From: Zavarzinia sp.
Lineage (GTDB): Bacteria; Pseudomonadota; Alphaproteobacteria; Zavarziniales; Zavarziniaceae
DNA length: 6,166 bases
Assembly (NCBI GenBank): GCA_028694545.1
Contig: JAQVKV010000159.1
Span: 1 to 6,166 of the forward strand
Direction: 5' to 3'
The notes beneath the pieces were generated by a model that was not told the DNA's origin, did no database searches, and worked only from the letters and a program-made list of their open reading frames with translations. Each line of letters begins with the position of its first letter. Positions within the stretch are counted from its first letter, which is position 1. Shown here piece by piece: positions 1-6,166 of this stretch. The position numbers were made by a program, and so were the translations under genes.

Positions 1-344
1 TCCTGAACAACCGTAGCCGTGAACGCTGTTTGCAGCGCCGCGATCGCCCGCCCCGCATCTTCAGGCGCTGGCGTGCGGCCCAGGTGCCGATAGACGGCGG
101 CGGCGTCCTCCAGCCGTATGCTCTCGACATGGTCGACGCCGCCGCCGCGGCGCCGGCGGACCGTGATTCCGCCGGCCCGCTCCACCATGGCCAGTTCATC
201 CAGGCAGGCGTCGAGCTGGGCGACAGAGCCGAAGGCTTCGAAATCAAGATAGGCGAACAGCCGGGCGGCGGCGGGGTTCGCTTCGTAGCGGTCCAAGAGG
301 TCGCCCAGGAGCTGGCGTGCCCCGGTGAACCGACGACGGCTCAC
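1..344 (-). CDS. jetD: Wadjet subunit JetD, N-terminal fragment cut by the window edge (MksG-like nuclease)
   Basis: Translating the minus strand from GTG 342-344 gives 114 codons with no stop before the window ends. The protein begins SRRRFTGARQLLGDLLDRYE and continues with a mostly helical region (AAARLFAYLDFEAF, AQLDACLDELAMVE) and a basic turn (VRRRRGGG, 62-69). This fits the N-terminal DUF3322-type arm/winged-helix domain of JetD by position and by its helix pattern. In the family, JetD resembles topoisomerase VI subunit A, with a CAP-like and a toprim domain, and cleaves the DNA loaded by JetABC. Those catalytic parts lie outside this window. The GTG overlaps the jetC stop (GTGA), with a GAGG about 10 nt upstream, so translation is likely coupled to the C-terminal jetC segment. 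The identification leans partly on operon context. Confidence 0.78.
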   Translation of the reverse strand, partial: MSRRRFTGARQLLGDLLDRYEANPAAARLFAYLDFEAFGSVAQLDACLDELAMVERAGGITVRRRRGGGVDHVESIRLEDAAAVYRHLGRTPAPEDAGRAIAALQTAFTATVVQ

Positions 345-1222
345 TCCGCGGCCGCCTCGGTCGGTTCCGGTCCAAGCCGCGCACGCAGGTCCGCGTCCGA
401 AAGATATTGCGGATTGGCGGCGCGCATGGCGTCTCGGGCAAGGGGCTTGATGTAGGTCGTCTCGGCGATCACCTGATCGCCGTTCCGGTGGATGTCGATA
501 ATGCTGTCGAGGTTCTCCAGGACCGCGGCCCGCTTCTCGCTCGGCGCCGCGATCAGCACCTGAAGACCGATCTCGGCGTAGAAGTCGAGCAGCGTCCGCT
601 GGTTCTGACCGTCCATCTTGCTGAACGCCTCGTCGAAGACCGCGAGGCCCATCCCCTGGCCCTCAGCCGCCGCGGGCCGCCGGACGCCATGATAGAGGTT
701 CGCGAGCGCCGCCCCGATGATGACGTAGAACGGGACCTGACGCTCGGCGCCGCTGGCGGTGCCACGGCGCGTCTCGAAGCTGGTTTCGCGCCCGCTCGCG
801 GTGTCGCGCATGCGCAGATCGAAGCTGTAGTAGTTTCGGTAGTCTTGGAAATCGTCAAACGGAAGAGTCTCATCCTCCATCAACCGCTGGAGCTGAGCGA
901 GCGCGGCCGCATGGCGATCGTCGCGCGGTGCCCCGCGCCCGAAGAGCGAGGCCAGAACCGTCTCGTCGTCTTCGGCCTCCCGCGCGAGCCGGTGCAGGGC
1001 GGCGAAGTCCGGCCGGACCTGCGACTTCAGCGTATAGATCTCCCCATGAAGGGGCCGCGTGCGAAGCGCCTTGTTCAGCTCGTTGAGATCGCTCTCCAGG
1101 CTGCTGAAGCGGCTGTTGAGGTTATGGATGAAGTCGGTCCGCAGCAGACGGCTAATCTGGTCGGCCGCGTCGTCAGCCTGCTTGCGGTAGCGGATCAGCT
1201 CGTTGCCTTCGAGCGCCGTCAC
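341..1222 (-). CDS. jetC: Wadjet SMC ATPase JetC, C-terminal part (separated by amber codon)
   Basis: This is the C-terminal half of the same SMC protein, in the same reading frame as the preceding ORF and separated from it only by TAG-CAG. As a stand-alone ORF it would be 293 aa from GTG 1222. It starts with the family-like neck helix (LEGNELIRYRKQADDAADQI), then helical arm, then the head C-lobe. Landmarks: ABC signature GTASGAERQ (154-162; 737-763), followed by VPFYVIIGAALANLYHG; Walker B LAVFDE with Asp197-Glu198 (629-634); D-loop SKMD (201-204); a switch-like IAAPSEK (224-230). If the stop is read, Asp and Glu become residues 1055-1056 of 1151. The GTG has no convincing RBS, so independent synthesis would need reinitiation just past the stop. 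All catalytic motifs remain, which argues against long decay. It ends in TGA overlapping the jetD start. Confidence 0.82.
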   Translation of the reverse strand: MTALEGNELIRYRKQADDAADQISRLLRTDFIHNLNSRFSSLESDLNELNKALRTRPLHGEIYTLKSQVRPDFAALHRLAREAEDDETVLASLFGRGAPRDDRHAAALAQLQRLMEDETLPFDDFQDYRNYYSFDLRMRDTASGRETSFETRRGTASGAERQVPFYVIIGAALANLYHGVRRPAAAEGQGMGLAVFDEAFSKMDGQNQRTLLDFYAEIGLQVLIAAPSEKRAAVLENLDSIIDIHRNGDQVIAETTYIKPLARDAMRAANPQYLSDADLRARLGPEPTEAAAE

Positions 1223-1225
1223 CTG

Positions 1226-1228
1226 CTA
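1226..1228 (-). other. In-frame amber (TAG) codon interrupting jetC
   Basis: On the coding strand the order is GTC-GAC-TAG-CAG-GTG-ACG, all in one frame. The distance from the ATG at 3796 to the TAG is a whole number of codons (856), and the frame stays open from there to the TGA at 341-343. Recognisable SMC sequence lies on both sides. Restoring any sense codon here would give a single 1151-aa protein, the size expected for an MksB/JetC protein. Single-base neighbours of TAG include CAG (Gln), TGG (Trp), GAG (Glu), AAG (Lys) and TAC/TAT (Tyr). The cause (mutation, sequencing error, functional split or readthrough) cannot be decided from this window. Confidence 0.9.
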
Positions 1229-3796
1229 GTCGACCCAGGGCTTGATGTCGCCGAGGATTCTCATCTCGGCACCGGACGGCGCCTCGGTATTGAAGGTGAG
1301 GCGATAGCTGGTGAGATCGCCGCGGATCTGTATTTCGCAGCTCTTATGCTCGGTGGTGAGCTCGCTGGCCTCGCGCTCCATATCTTGCGCGATACGGGCA
1401 GGATTGGGCTTGGACGGCCTCGACCTCAACGCGGCGTAGCGCGTCCGCACAGGCGCGAGGAGCGCGAGATTGCCCACCCGCTCCTTAAAGCGGCGGCGGC
1501 GAACCGCGACAGAAAGCCAGGATCCCGGCGAATTCTCGCCGTGGTCGAGCCGCTTCCGCGCCTCGTTGATCTCCGCGGCCAGGGTGGCGCGCACGTCGCC
1601 CAGCGTGCGGCGGTCGGTTTGCAACGACTTGAGCTGAGCGCCGGTTTCGTCGAGCGCGGCCTGCAGCTCAGGATCGACGAAGCTCGCGACCTTGTTCAAC
1701 CGGTTCTGGATGTCGGCCAATCGCTCGTAGTTCATGGAGACCTCGGTCACCAGCGCTTCAAGACGGTCCTGGTCCGCCGGCGGTGCCGCCAACTCCTCCA
1801 GCCGGCGGCGCACATCTTCGAGGAATGCGGCGTTTTCGACGTGGCGCTGGTGGATCGCCCGCTGATCGCTGAGCGTGCGCTCAAGCTCCGCCAGCATGAG
1901 CCCGGCCGCGGCGCGGCCGATCTTGTAGTCGCGCGTTCGCCGCACCTCGACGACGATGCCGTCGTTATAGGTGCCGTCCCGCATGATCGCTCGGCCGCCG
2001 GCCAGCAACTCCGCCTGATTCTCCGCCAAGCGGACGTTGCCGAGGCGGAAGACCACGAAGGCCATCGCCAGCGGATCCTCGCTCCGCAGTGTTGACGCCA
2101 GGGACCCCGGCCGCGCCACCCCACCCTCTGAAGCAAGGCGCCGGGTGTTCACGATCCGGCAGCCCCAAAACCGTTGGCGGTTACGGCTGAGCAACTCCAC
2201 GGCGCGGACGGCGTCGTCGGGCTCCACCAGGATGGCCTCGCGATCTCGGCCGAGCAGGATCTCGGCGGCGTCTCGCCAGTCGTCCTGCGCGACGTCGACC
2301 ACTTCGCAGACAGCTCGCGGCCGCATGCCTTCCCGTCGCAGAGCTTCCATCAACTCCAGCGTGGCCGGCTCCAGGCTGATCCGCCCATCCCGGGCCTGCT
2401 TCAAGCTCAGCTCCAGCCTGCCGATTTCCCGCTGGGCGTCGCTGCGATGCGAGATCGCATCATCCCGGCGTTCCACGACAAGCGGTAGTTTCGCCGCCGC
2501 CGCGTTAGAAGCGCGGTCGAGGAGATCGTCCATCGCCCCGGCGTCGCGGGGCCAATCCGGGGGTTGCAGCCCGGCGCTATGCGCCTGGATGGCTTCGAGC
2601 GGCTGGAGGAGTTCGCCGAGCCGAAGGGGTTGAAGCTTGTCACGATGCTGGAGCAGGGCGACCCCGCGCGCGGCGAGGGTGAACCGGCCTGAGAGGCGTC
2701 GAAGGATGTCGCCGCGCTCTCGCTCCGCATCCCGCGCTTCGATGGCCAGCGTCGCCTTCTTGCCTACGACGTCGGACGCCGCGAGCTCGGCGTTCAAGCT
2801 GTCGATCTGCTTGTCGAGGCGCTCGATCTCGGCGTCGTAGTCGCCCATCTCGCGCTCAACGGACCGCAAGCTGGCTGTCTTTGTCCTGACCTCGGCCAGA
2901 TTTGCAAAGAGCGCTCCGCCCGCTTCCAGCAGATAGGCCAGCCGCTCGACCCCGCGGGCCACCTCTTCGCGCCTAAGCAAATCGTCGAAGCGTGTGATCT
3001 GCGATTGCAACGACTGGAGCGCGGTGAGCCGCTCCTCGAGTTCGCGAATATCCTTTTGGATTTGCCTGTAGCGCTGAATCGACTCGCGCAGTTCGCCGAT
3101 GTCGATGTCCTTCTTTTCCAAAAGGTAGTTCCGGACGAACTGCTCGACGCGGCGAATGTCTTCGAAGGACAGGGCGAGCACGAAGGCGCGTGCGAAACGC
3201 TCGGCCTCCACCGGACGACGCCCTGTGAACAGCAGACGCATGTATTCGCGGATGTGATTGCGCGGCGTGTCGTTCCGGAAGCACCGACCGCCGGCGTCCG
3301 AACAGGCCCGCTCCAGACGATCCCGCACCACCGTCCAGGGCGCGGAGCGAACTCGATCATCGCCCGCGTCCTCCACGAACAACTCCGTGCCGGCGACAAT
3401 GCCTTCCGCCACGTAGCGGCCCACGATCGACACCCCTTCCCGGGGCGGCGCCTCGATGCACAGGCCCACCGTGATCGGTTTGCGCGCGCCGCTGGGGTCT
3501 TCAAAAGCGAGCGCTATGTGAGTGATCGACCCGGTGCGAAGCGCTTCGTGTTCGTTGAGTTGGCCAAGGCAGTAACTCCGGAGGTCGCGATCGGACCGTC
3601 CGCCGCCTTCGCCGGCAGAGCGGTTGAACCTATAGAGATTGGCGGAGCCGCCGGTCAGGACCGCCTGGATCAGGTCGATCAACGTCGACTTGCCGGAGCG
3701 GTTGGGACCGAGGATCGCGCCGTTGCCTCCAATATCGAGGTCCACGCGCGTGAACAGGTGCCATTGCACCAGCGCAATCTTGGCCAGGTTCATCAT
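1226..3796 (-). CDS. jetC: Wadjet SMC ATPase JetC, N-terminal part ending at an in-frame amber stop
   Basis: This is the N-terminal 856 codons of the MksB/MukB-like SMC motor. Walker A is GPNRSGKS at residues 30-37 (3686-3709), in an N-lobe beginning MMNLAKIALVQWHLF. A possible R-loop lies near DRDLRSYCLG (69-78). Coiled-coil arm segments run over about 235-345 and 425-470. A small hinge-like globular region lies at about 475-640, with the LLGRDREAILVEPDDAV stretch (514-530) typical of this family. The descending coil follows from about 635. The frame ends at TAG (1226-1228) after KPWVD; family SMC proteins of this type continue for roughly 300 more residues, and the same frame does continue here. 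Alone, this product lacks the ABC signature and Walker B and should not hydrolyse ATP. The start is ATG 3796, overlapping the jetB stop as ATGA; a second ATG follows at once (3793). No strong RBS is seen, consistent with coupling to jetB. Confidence 0.85.
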   Translation of the reverse strand: MMNLAKIALVQWHLFTRVDLDIGGNGAILGPNRSGKSTLIDLIQAVLTGGSANLYRFNRSAGEGGGRSDRDLRSYCLGQLNEHEALRTGSITHIALAFEDPSGARKPITVGLCIEAPPREGVSIVGRYVAEGIVAGTELFVEDAGDDRVRSAPWTVVRDRLERACSDAGGRCFRNDTPRNHIREYMRLLFTGRRPVEAERFARAFVLALSFEDIRRVEQFVRNYLLEKKDIDIGELRESIQRYRQIQKDIRELEERLTALQSLQSQITRFDDLLRREEVARGVERLAYLLEAGGALFANLAEVRTKTASLRSVEREMGDYDAEIERLDKQIDSLNAELAASDVVGKKATLAIEARDAERERGDILRRLSGRFTLAARGVALLQHRDKLQPLRLGELLQPLEAIQAHSAGLQPPDWPRDAGAMDDLLDRASNAAAAKLPLVVERRDDAISHRSDAQREIGRLELSLKQARDGRISLEPATLELMEALRREGMRPRAVCEVVDVAQDDWRDAAEILLGRDREAILVEPDDAVRAVELLSRNRQRFWGCRIVNTRRLASEGGVARPGSLASTLRSEDPLAMAFVVFRLGNVRLAENQAELLAGGRAIMRDGTYNDGIVVEVRRTRDYKIGRAAAGLMLAELERTLSDQRAIHQRHVENAAFLEDVRRRLEELAAPPADQDRLEALVTEVSMNYERLADIQNRLNKVASFVDPELQAALDETGAQLKSLQTDRRTLGDVRATLAAEINEARKRLDHGENSPGSWLSVAVRRRRFKERVGNLALLAPVRTRYAALRSRPSKPNPARIAQDMEREASELTTEHKSCEIQIRGDLTSYRLTFNTEAPSGAEMRILGDIKPWVD

Positions 3797-4467
3797 GGCG
3801 GGGATTCCGCATCGCCCGCCTGCCCGTCGAGCTCCGGCTCCATCTGGGCGCCCGGAGCCGACTCCTCCTCGAACTCGGCCCCTTGCAGCAGTTGTTCAAG
3901 GTGCGTCAGGAATTCCTCGTCGGCGACGACCGTGATGATGGGACGGATTGAAAGCTCCATGTCGTCATCCTCGACCGCCCCTAACCGCACAACGGCGCGT
4001 CGTTCGATGCTGCGGACGACATCGCGAAACTGCGCTGCGGGCATGGCCGCGCGCCGCCCGCGAGCGACGACATCCTCATAAGCGGCGTAGGCCTCGTTGA
4101 GCGTCAGCAGGACCGATCCGCCGTCCTCGATATCGCCGTTATGGACGCTCTCCTCCCACAGCCGGCGCAGAACGAGCATGACGAGGGTCTCGTCGATCCG
4201 CATTCGCGGCGCGCTCATCCGCTCCAGATCCGGCAGCAGCCCAGCCCATCCCTCGCTCTCGCGCACGACGAGGCGGTAGCCGGCGACGTCGAAGTAGTCC
4301 CGCAGGAGGTTGACGGCGACGGGCCTGTAGAGGGTGTCGAGCAAACGCGCCGAACCGTGGTCTCCCCGGTGGATGAACTGATCCCTCAGCAATCGGGCGA
4401 TCAGTTGGGTGATCCGCGCCATGAGCGCCGGATCGCGTTCCTCGAGATGGCGGAACTCAGCGAGCAT
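3793..4467 (-). CDS. jetB: Wadjet subunit JetB (MksE-like, DUF4194-type KITE protein)
   Basis: This gene encodes 224 aa. It is identified as JetB by size, by position between the kleisin and the SMC gene, and by family-like segments: the FIHRGDHGSARLLDTLYRP region (31-49), the FDVAGYRLVV strand-rich region (59-68) followed by GWAGLLPD, and the ETLVMLVLRRLWEE helix (93-106). In the family, JetB is the KITE (tandem winged-helix) subunit. It binds the JetA kleisin as a dimer and helps the SMC motor hold DNA. The last ~27 residues (198-224) form an acidic, proline- and glycine-containing tail that looks disordered. The ATG at 4467 lies inside the end of jetA, with a GGTGGA element 5 nt upstream (4473-4478), so translation is probably coupled to jetA. 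Its TGA stop shares bases with the jetC ATG. No lesion is seen. Confidence 0.88.
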   Translation of the reverse strand: MLAEFRHLEERDPALMARITQLIARLLRDQFIHRGDHGSARLLDTLYRPVAVNLLRDYFDVAGYRLVVRESEGWAGLLPDLERMSAPRMRIDETLVMLVLRRLWEESVHNGDIEDGGSVLLTLNEAYAAYEDVVARGRRAAMPAAQFRDVVRSIERRAVVRLGAVEDDDMELSIRPIITVVADEEFLTHLEQLLQGAEFEEESAPGAQMEPELDGQAGDAESPP

Positions 4468-5971
4468 CGGCGTCCACCAGGGTCACATGATCGCTCTTTC
4501 GCCGGATGCGGAAACCGCCGGTCTTGAGCCAGAGATTGTCTACGGGGTTCTCAGGGTCGCGGGCGAACTCGAAATATTCGAGCAGTCGGCGGGTCATCAG
4601 GGTTCCCGAACCGCCCACGAGCGCCTCGGGAAGCGCCAGGCGAAGGGCCTGGAAGGCGAGAAAATCGTCGAGGTCCTCAATGTGCAATGTGGCCGCCGAA
4701 CTCTCGCCCTCGGGTGGCACGCGCCGTTCGAGGAACCGGAGGACTTGGCTGGGCTGGACGTTGAGACGACGGAGGTGCGCCTGTTCCAGTTCGCGACGTA
4801 GGGCCCATACGGGATCGTCGGTCCGCAGGATGATCGGGGCGCTTTCGATCGGCGGGCGGAGCGAGCGGCTTCGACCCAGCAACAGGGGCGACCACGGCGT
4901 TCGGATGGACTCCAGCGCGCCGTCGATCTTCAAGGCGGCGCCGGCCGCAATTGCACGGTCCAGCTTGGCGATGATCCCCTCGCTCCGCTGAAGGAACGGC
5001 CCCGTGCGCCGACCGGCGTAGCGAACCGTATTGCGCAACCTCGCCTCAAGCCGGCCCCGGTACTGCTGAATCCGCGCGAAGGCGTCCTCGATCCGGTCGA
5101 ACACGCGCCGGATCTTCAGGAGGTCGTCGAAGACGACTTCGCGCGCCGCGCCGACGTTCGGCGCGAGCCGCGCTTCAAGATAGGCCTCCGCCAGGACGTT
5201 GATCTCAACGGAGGAGTCTTCGAGTTCCTGGAGCGCTTGGAAAATCCGATGTCGGAAGCGGTAAGGGTGCGACGTCGTCGAGATCGCCGCGTAGTCGCGC
5301 AGAAGAACCTGCTCGACGAAGTCCTCGAAGTAGTGCTGCAGGCGGCGTTCGAGGCTATCGCTGGCGAGGATTTGTTTGTCGATGTCGCGGAGCGCGGCGA
5401 GCACGCTGCGCAGATAGCGGCCGAAGGTGGTCGCATCGCGGGCGGACTTGTGGAGACCCAGGGCGTTCTCCCGCGGCATCAGGCGCGCGGCTTCCACCGT
5501 GGTCTTGATCTCGACGACCAGGCCGCCGAGCTCCTCCGAAAAGCCCTCGCGCATCTGGCACAGGAACTCGATCAACCGCATGGCGCCCGCCGGCATGTCG
5601 ACGGTCACCTTCAGACCGTAGCGGCTCTCCTCGATCCAGCCGGTGTTGCGCAGCCGGGCATAGATGTGGCGCGCCCGCACCATCGCCTGCGAAGTCGCGT
5701 CGGCGTCGGCGGCTGCCGACCGGCGTCGGCGCAGCCGCTTGCCCCGGGCGGGGAGAATCTCGTCGAACTCGACCGGGGTTTCGTCGTCCCGCCAAAGCTC
5801 CGGCCGGTCGGACAGCATCTGGTAGACGACGCCGAGGACTTCGGCCTGCGTAGGGAACAGCATGTCCGATCGGATCCAGGTCTCATAGACGTGGATCAGC
5901 ACCTCTTCGTAGAGGTGACGGTTGGCCCCCGAGAACAGGGTGAAGATATCCGGGTGAAGTGCGCGAAACAT
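4457..5971 (-). CDS. jetA: Wadjet subunit JetA (MksF-like kleisin)
   Basis: This is the first gene of the operon and encodes 504 aa from the chosen ATG. I recognise it as JetA from its N-terminus (MFRALHPDIFTLFSG, then an NRHLYEEVL-type helix), its mostly helical make-up and its place directly before jetB/jetC. In the family, JetA is the kleisin that bridges the two SMC heads and carries the KITE dimer; it acts on DNA in the cytoplasm. Visible parts: an N-terminal winged-helix-like region (about 1-130), a very basic segment at 76-84 (RGKRLRRRR), a long helical middle (about 140-345) and a C-terminal region ending near a GGFRIRRKSD segment. No signal peptide or membrane segment is seen. The frame is open up to a TTG at 6040, but the added 23 residues look unlike protein family sequence, and the ATG at 5971 has a purine-rich RBS. 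The gene overlaps jetB by 11 nt. The Wadjet subtype cannot be settled by eye. Confidence 0.88.
   Translation of the reverse strand: MFRALHPDIFTLFSGANRHLYEEVLIHVYETWIRSDMLFPTQAEVLGVVYQMLSDRPELWRDDETPVEFDEILPARGKRLRRRRSAAADADATSQAMVRARHIYARLRNTGWIEESRYGLKVTVDMPAGAMRLIEFLCQMREGFSEELGGLVVEIKTTVEAARLMPRENALGLHKSARDATTFGRYLRSVLAALRDIDKQILASDSLERRLQHYFEDFVEQVLLRDYAAISTTSHPYRFRHRIFQALQELEDSSVEINVLAEAYLEARLAPNVGAAREVVFDDLLKIRRVFDRIEDAFARIQQYRGRLEARLRNTVRYAGRRTGPFLQRSEGIIAKLDRAIAAGAALKIDGALESIRTPWSPLLLGRSRSLRPPIESAPIILRTDDPVWALRRELEQAHLRRLNVQPSQVLRFLERRVPPEGESSAATLHIEDLDDFLAFQALRLALPEALVGGSGTLMTRRLLEYFEFARDPENPVDNLWLKTGGFRIRRKSDHVTLVDADAR
4473..4478 (-). promoter_or_regulatory. Ribosome binding site of jetB inside the end of jetA
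   Basis: GGTGGA lies 5 nt upstream of the jetB ATG (4467), within the last codons of jetA. It supports this start and coupled translation of the two genes. Confidence 0.45.
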
Positions 5972-5975
5972 GATG

Positions 5976-5988
5976 CCCCATCTCCACC
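5976..5988 (-). promoter_or_regulatory. Ribosome binding site deciding the jetA start
   Basis: The coding strand reads GGTGGAGATGGGG just before CATC-ATG. It contains GGAG 10 nt and GGGG 4 nt upstream of the ATG at 5971. This purine run supports the ATG at 5971 over the in-frame TTG at 6040. The nearby ATG at 5981 is out of frame. Confidence 0.5.
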
Positions 5989-6030
5989 ATAGGCTCGTGG
6001 ATGGACGACGAACAACCCGTGAACTGTCGG

Positions 6031-6056
6031 CTGCCGTCAACCTCAGATAGCGGCAG
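6031..6056 (-). repeat. Short inverted repeat in the jetA leader
   Basis: CTGCCG (6031-6036) and CGGCAG (6051-6056) form a perfect 6-bp inverted repeat with a 14-nt spacer, about 60 nt upstream of the jetA ATG. It could be an operator half-site pair or a small hairpin in the leader. Such repeats arise by chance in GC-rich DNA. The rest of the 195-nt leader (5972-6166) shows no other gene or RNA that I can support. Confidence 0.2.
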
Positions 6057-6133
6057 AGTTCGGGGTGTCCGACTGGAGCTAGGCGGCTGGCCCGTTACGA
6101 TTTCCGCCCCGTCGAGCGCTTCGCCACAGAATG

Positions 6134-6163
6134 AATATGCGCTGCGCGCTATGAAGCTCTCAA
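6134..6163 (-). promoter_or_regulatory. Candidate promoter upstream of jetA
   Basis: On the minus strand TTGAGA (6158-6163) is followed after 18 nt by CATATT (6134-6139). These match 5 of 6 and 4 of 6 consensus positions of a housekeeping sigma promoter, in the least GC-rich patch near the start of the operon. It would leave a leader of about 155 nt. A second -35-like TTGACG (6035-6040) lacks a good -10. Chance matches are possible and the promoter may lie beyond the window. Confidence 0.25.
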
Positions 6164-6166
6164 AAT

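Noticed and set aside
1223..1228. A frameshift between the two jetC halves
   Set aside because: Codon counting shows both halves in the same frame with exactly TAG-CAG between the last Asp codon and the GTG. The break is a nonsense codon, not an indel.
407..2095. Long plus-strand open frame of 562 codons
   Set aside because: It lies entirely antisense to jetC, including the Walker B and signature codons. Its translation is low-complexity Arg/Leu/Val-rich text without recognisable domains, typical of a GC-rich shadow frame.
3005..4081. Plus-strand open frame of 358 codons spanning the jetB/jetC junction
   Set aside because: It is antisense to two well-supported genes, has no domain signal and ends in a Ser/Arg-rich region typical of shadow translation.
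5237..5992. Plus-strand open frame of 251 codons opposite jetA
   Set aside because: It is complementary to the conserved JetA N-terminus and has no recognisable family features.
5972..6040. N-terminal extension of JetA from a TTG at 6040
   Set aside because: The added 23 residues are Arg/Ser/Trp-rich and do not look like family sequence. The ATG at 5971 has a purine-rich RBS and begins with a JetA-like N-terminus.
1..6166. CRISPR arrays, tRNA/rRNA genes, insertion sequences or attachment sites
   Set aside because: I saw no regularly spaced repeats, no tRNA-like fold, no transposase frame and no terminal inverted repeats. The window is almost entirely coding for one operon.

Overview
This window is filled by one leftward (minus-strand) operon that I recognise as a Wadjet / MksBEFG-type SMC anti-plasmid defence system, in the order jetA - jetB - jetC - jetD. 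Base composition is very GC-rich, codon third positions are strongly G/C, and long antisense shadow ORFs occur. This suggests a high-GC bacterium, possibly an alphaproteobacterium or relative, but nothing here fixes the taxon.

Layout, in the direction of transcription (right to left). Positions 6166-5972 are a short leader with weak promoter-like hexamers, an inverted repeat and a ribosome binding site. Positions 5971-4457 are jetA (kleisin, MksF-like, 504 aa from the preferred ATG). Positions 4467-3793 are jetB (KITE-type subunit, MksE-like, 224 aa), overlapping jetA by 11 nt. Positions 3796-341 are jetC (SMC ATPase, MksB-like), overlapping jetB by 4 nt. Positions 344-1 are the first 114 codons of jetD (MksG-like nuclease subunit), overlapping jetC by 4 nt and running off the window edge, so its toprim/catalytic part is not visible.

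The most unusual point is in jetC. The SMC reading frame is interrupted by a single in-frame amber codon (TAG, 1226-1228) after residue 856. The frame resumes without any shift (TAG-CAG-GTG) and stays open for another 294 sense codons, which encode the intact C-terminal ATPase half. The Walker A half (856 aa) and the ABC-signature/Walker B half (293 aa from a GTG) are therefore separate ORFs; read through, they give one 1151-residue SMC protein. No other lesion is seen in the operon. The stop may be a sequencing error, a very recent inactivating mutation, a split-but-functional SMC, or a site of readthrough or suppression.

How the genes work together, from established knowledge of the family: JetA (kleisin), JetB (KITE) and JetC (SMC) form a condensin/MukBEF-like loop-extruding motor. 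It recognises closed circular DNA of small size, and the JetD nuclease then cleaves it, restricting plasmids. The 4-11 nt overlaps between all genes fit translational coupling and stoichiometric expression from one mRNA.
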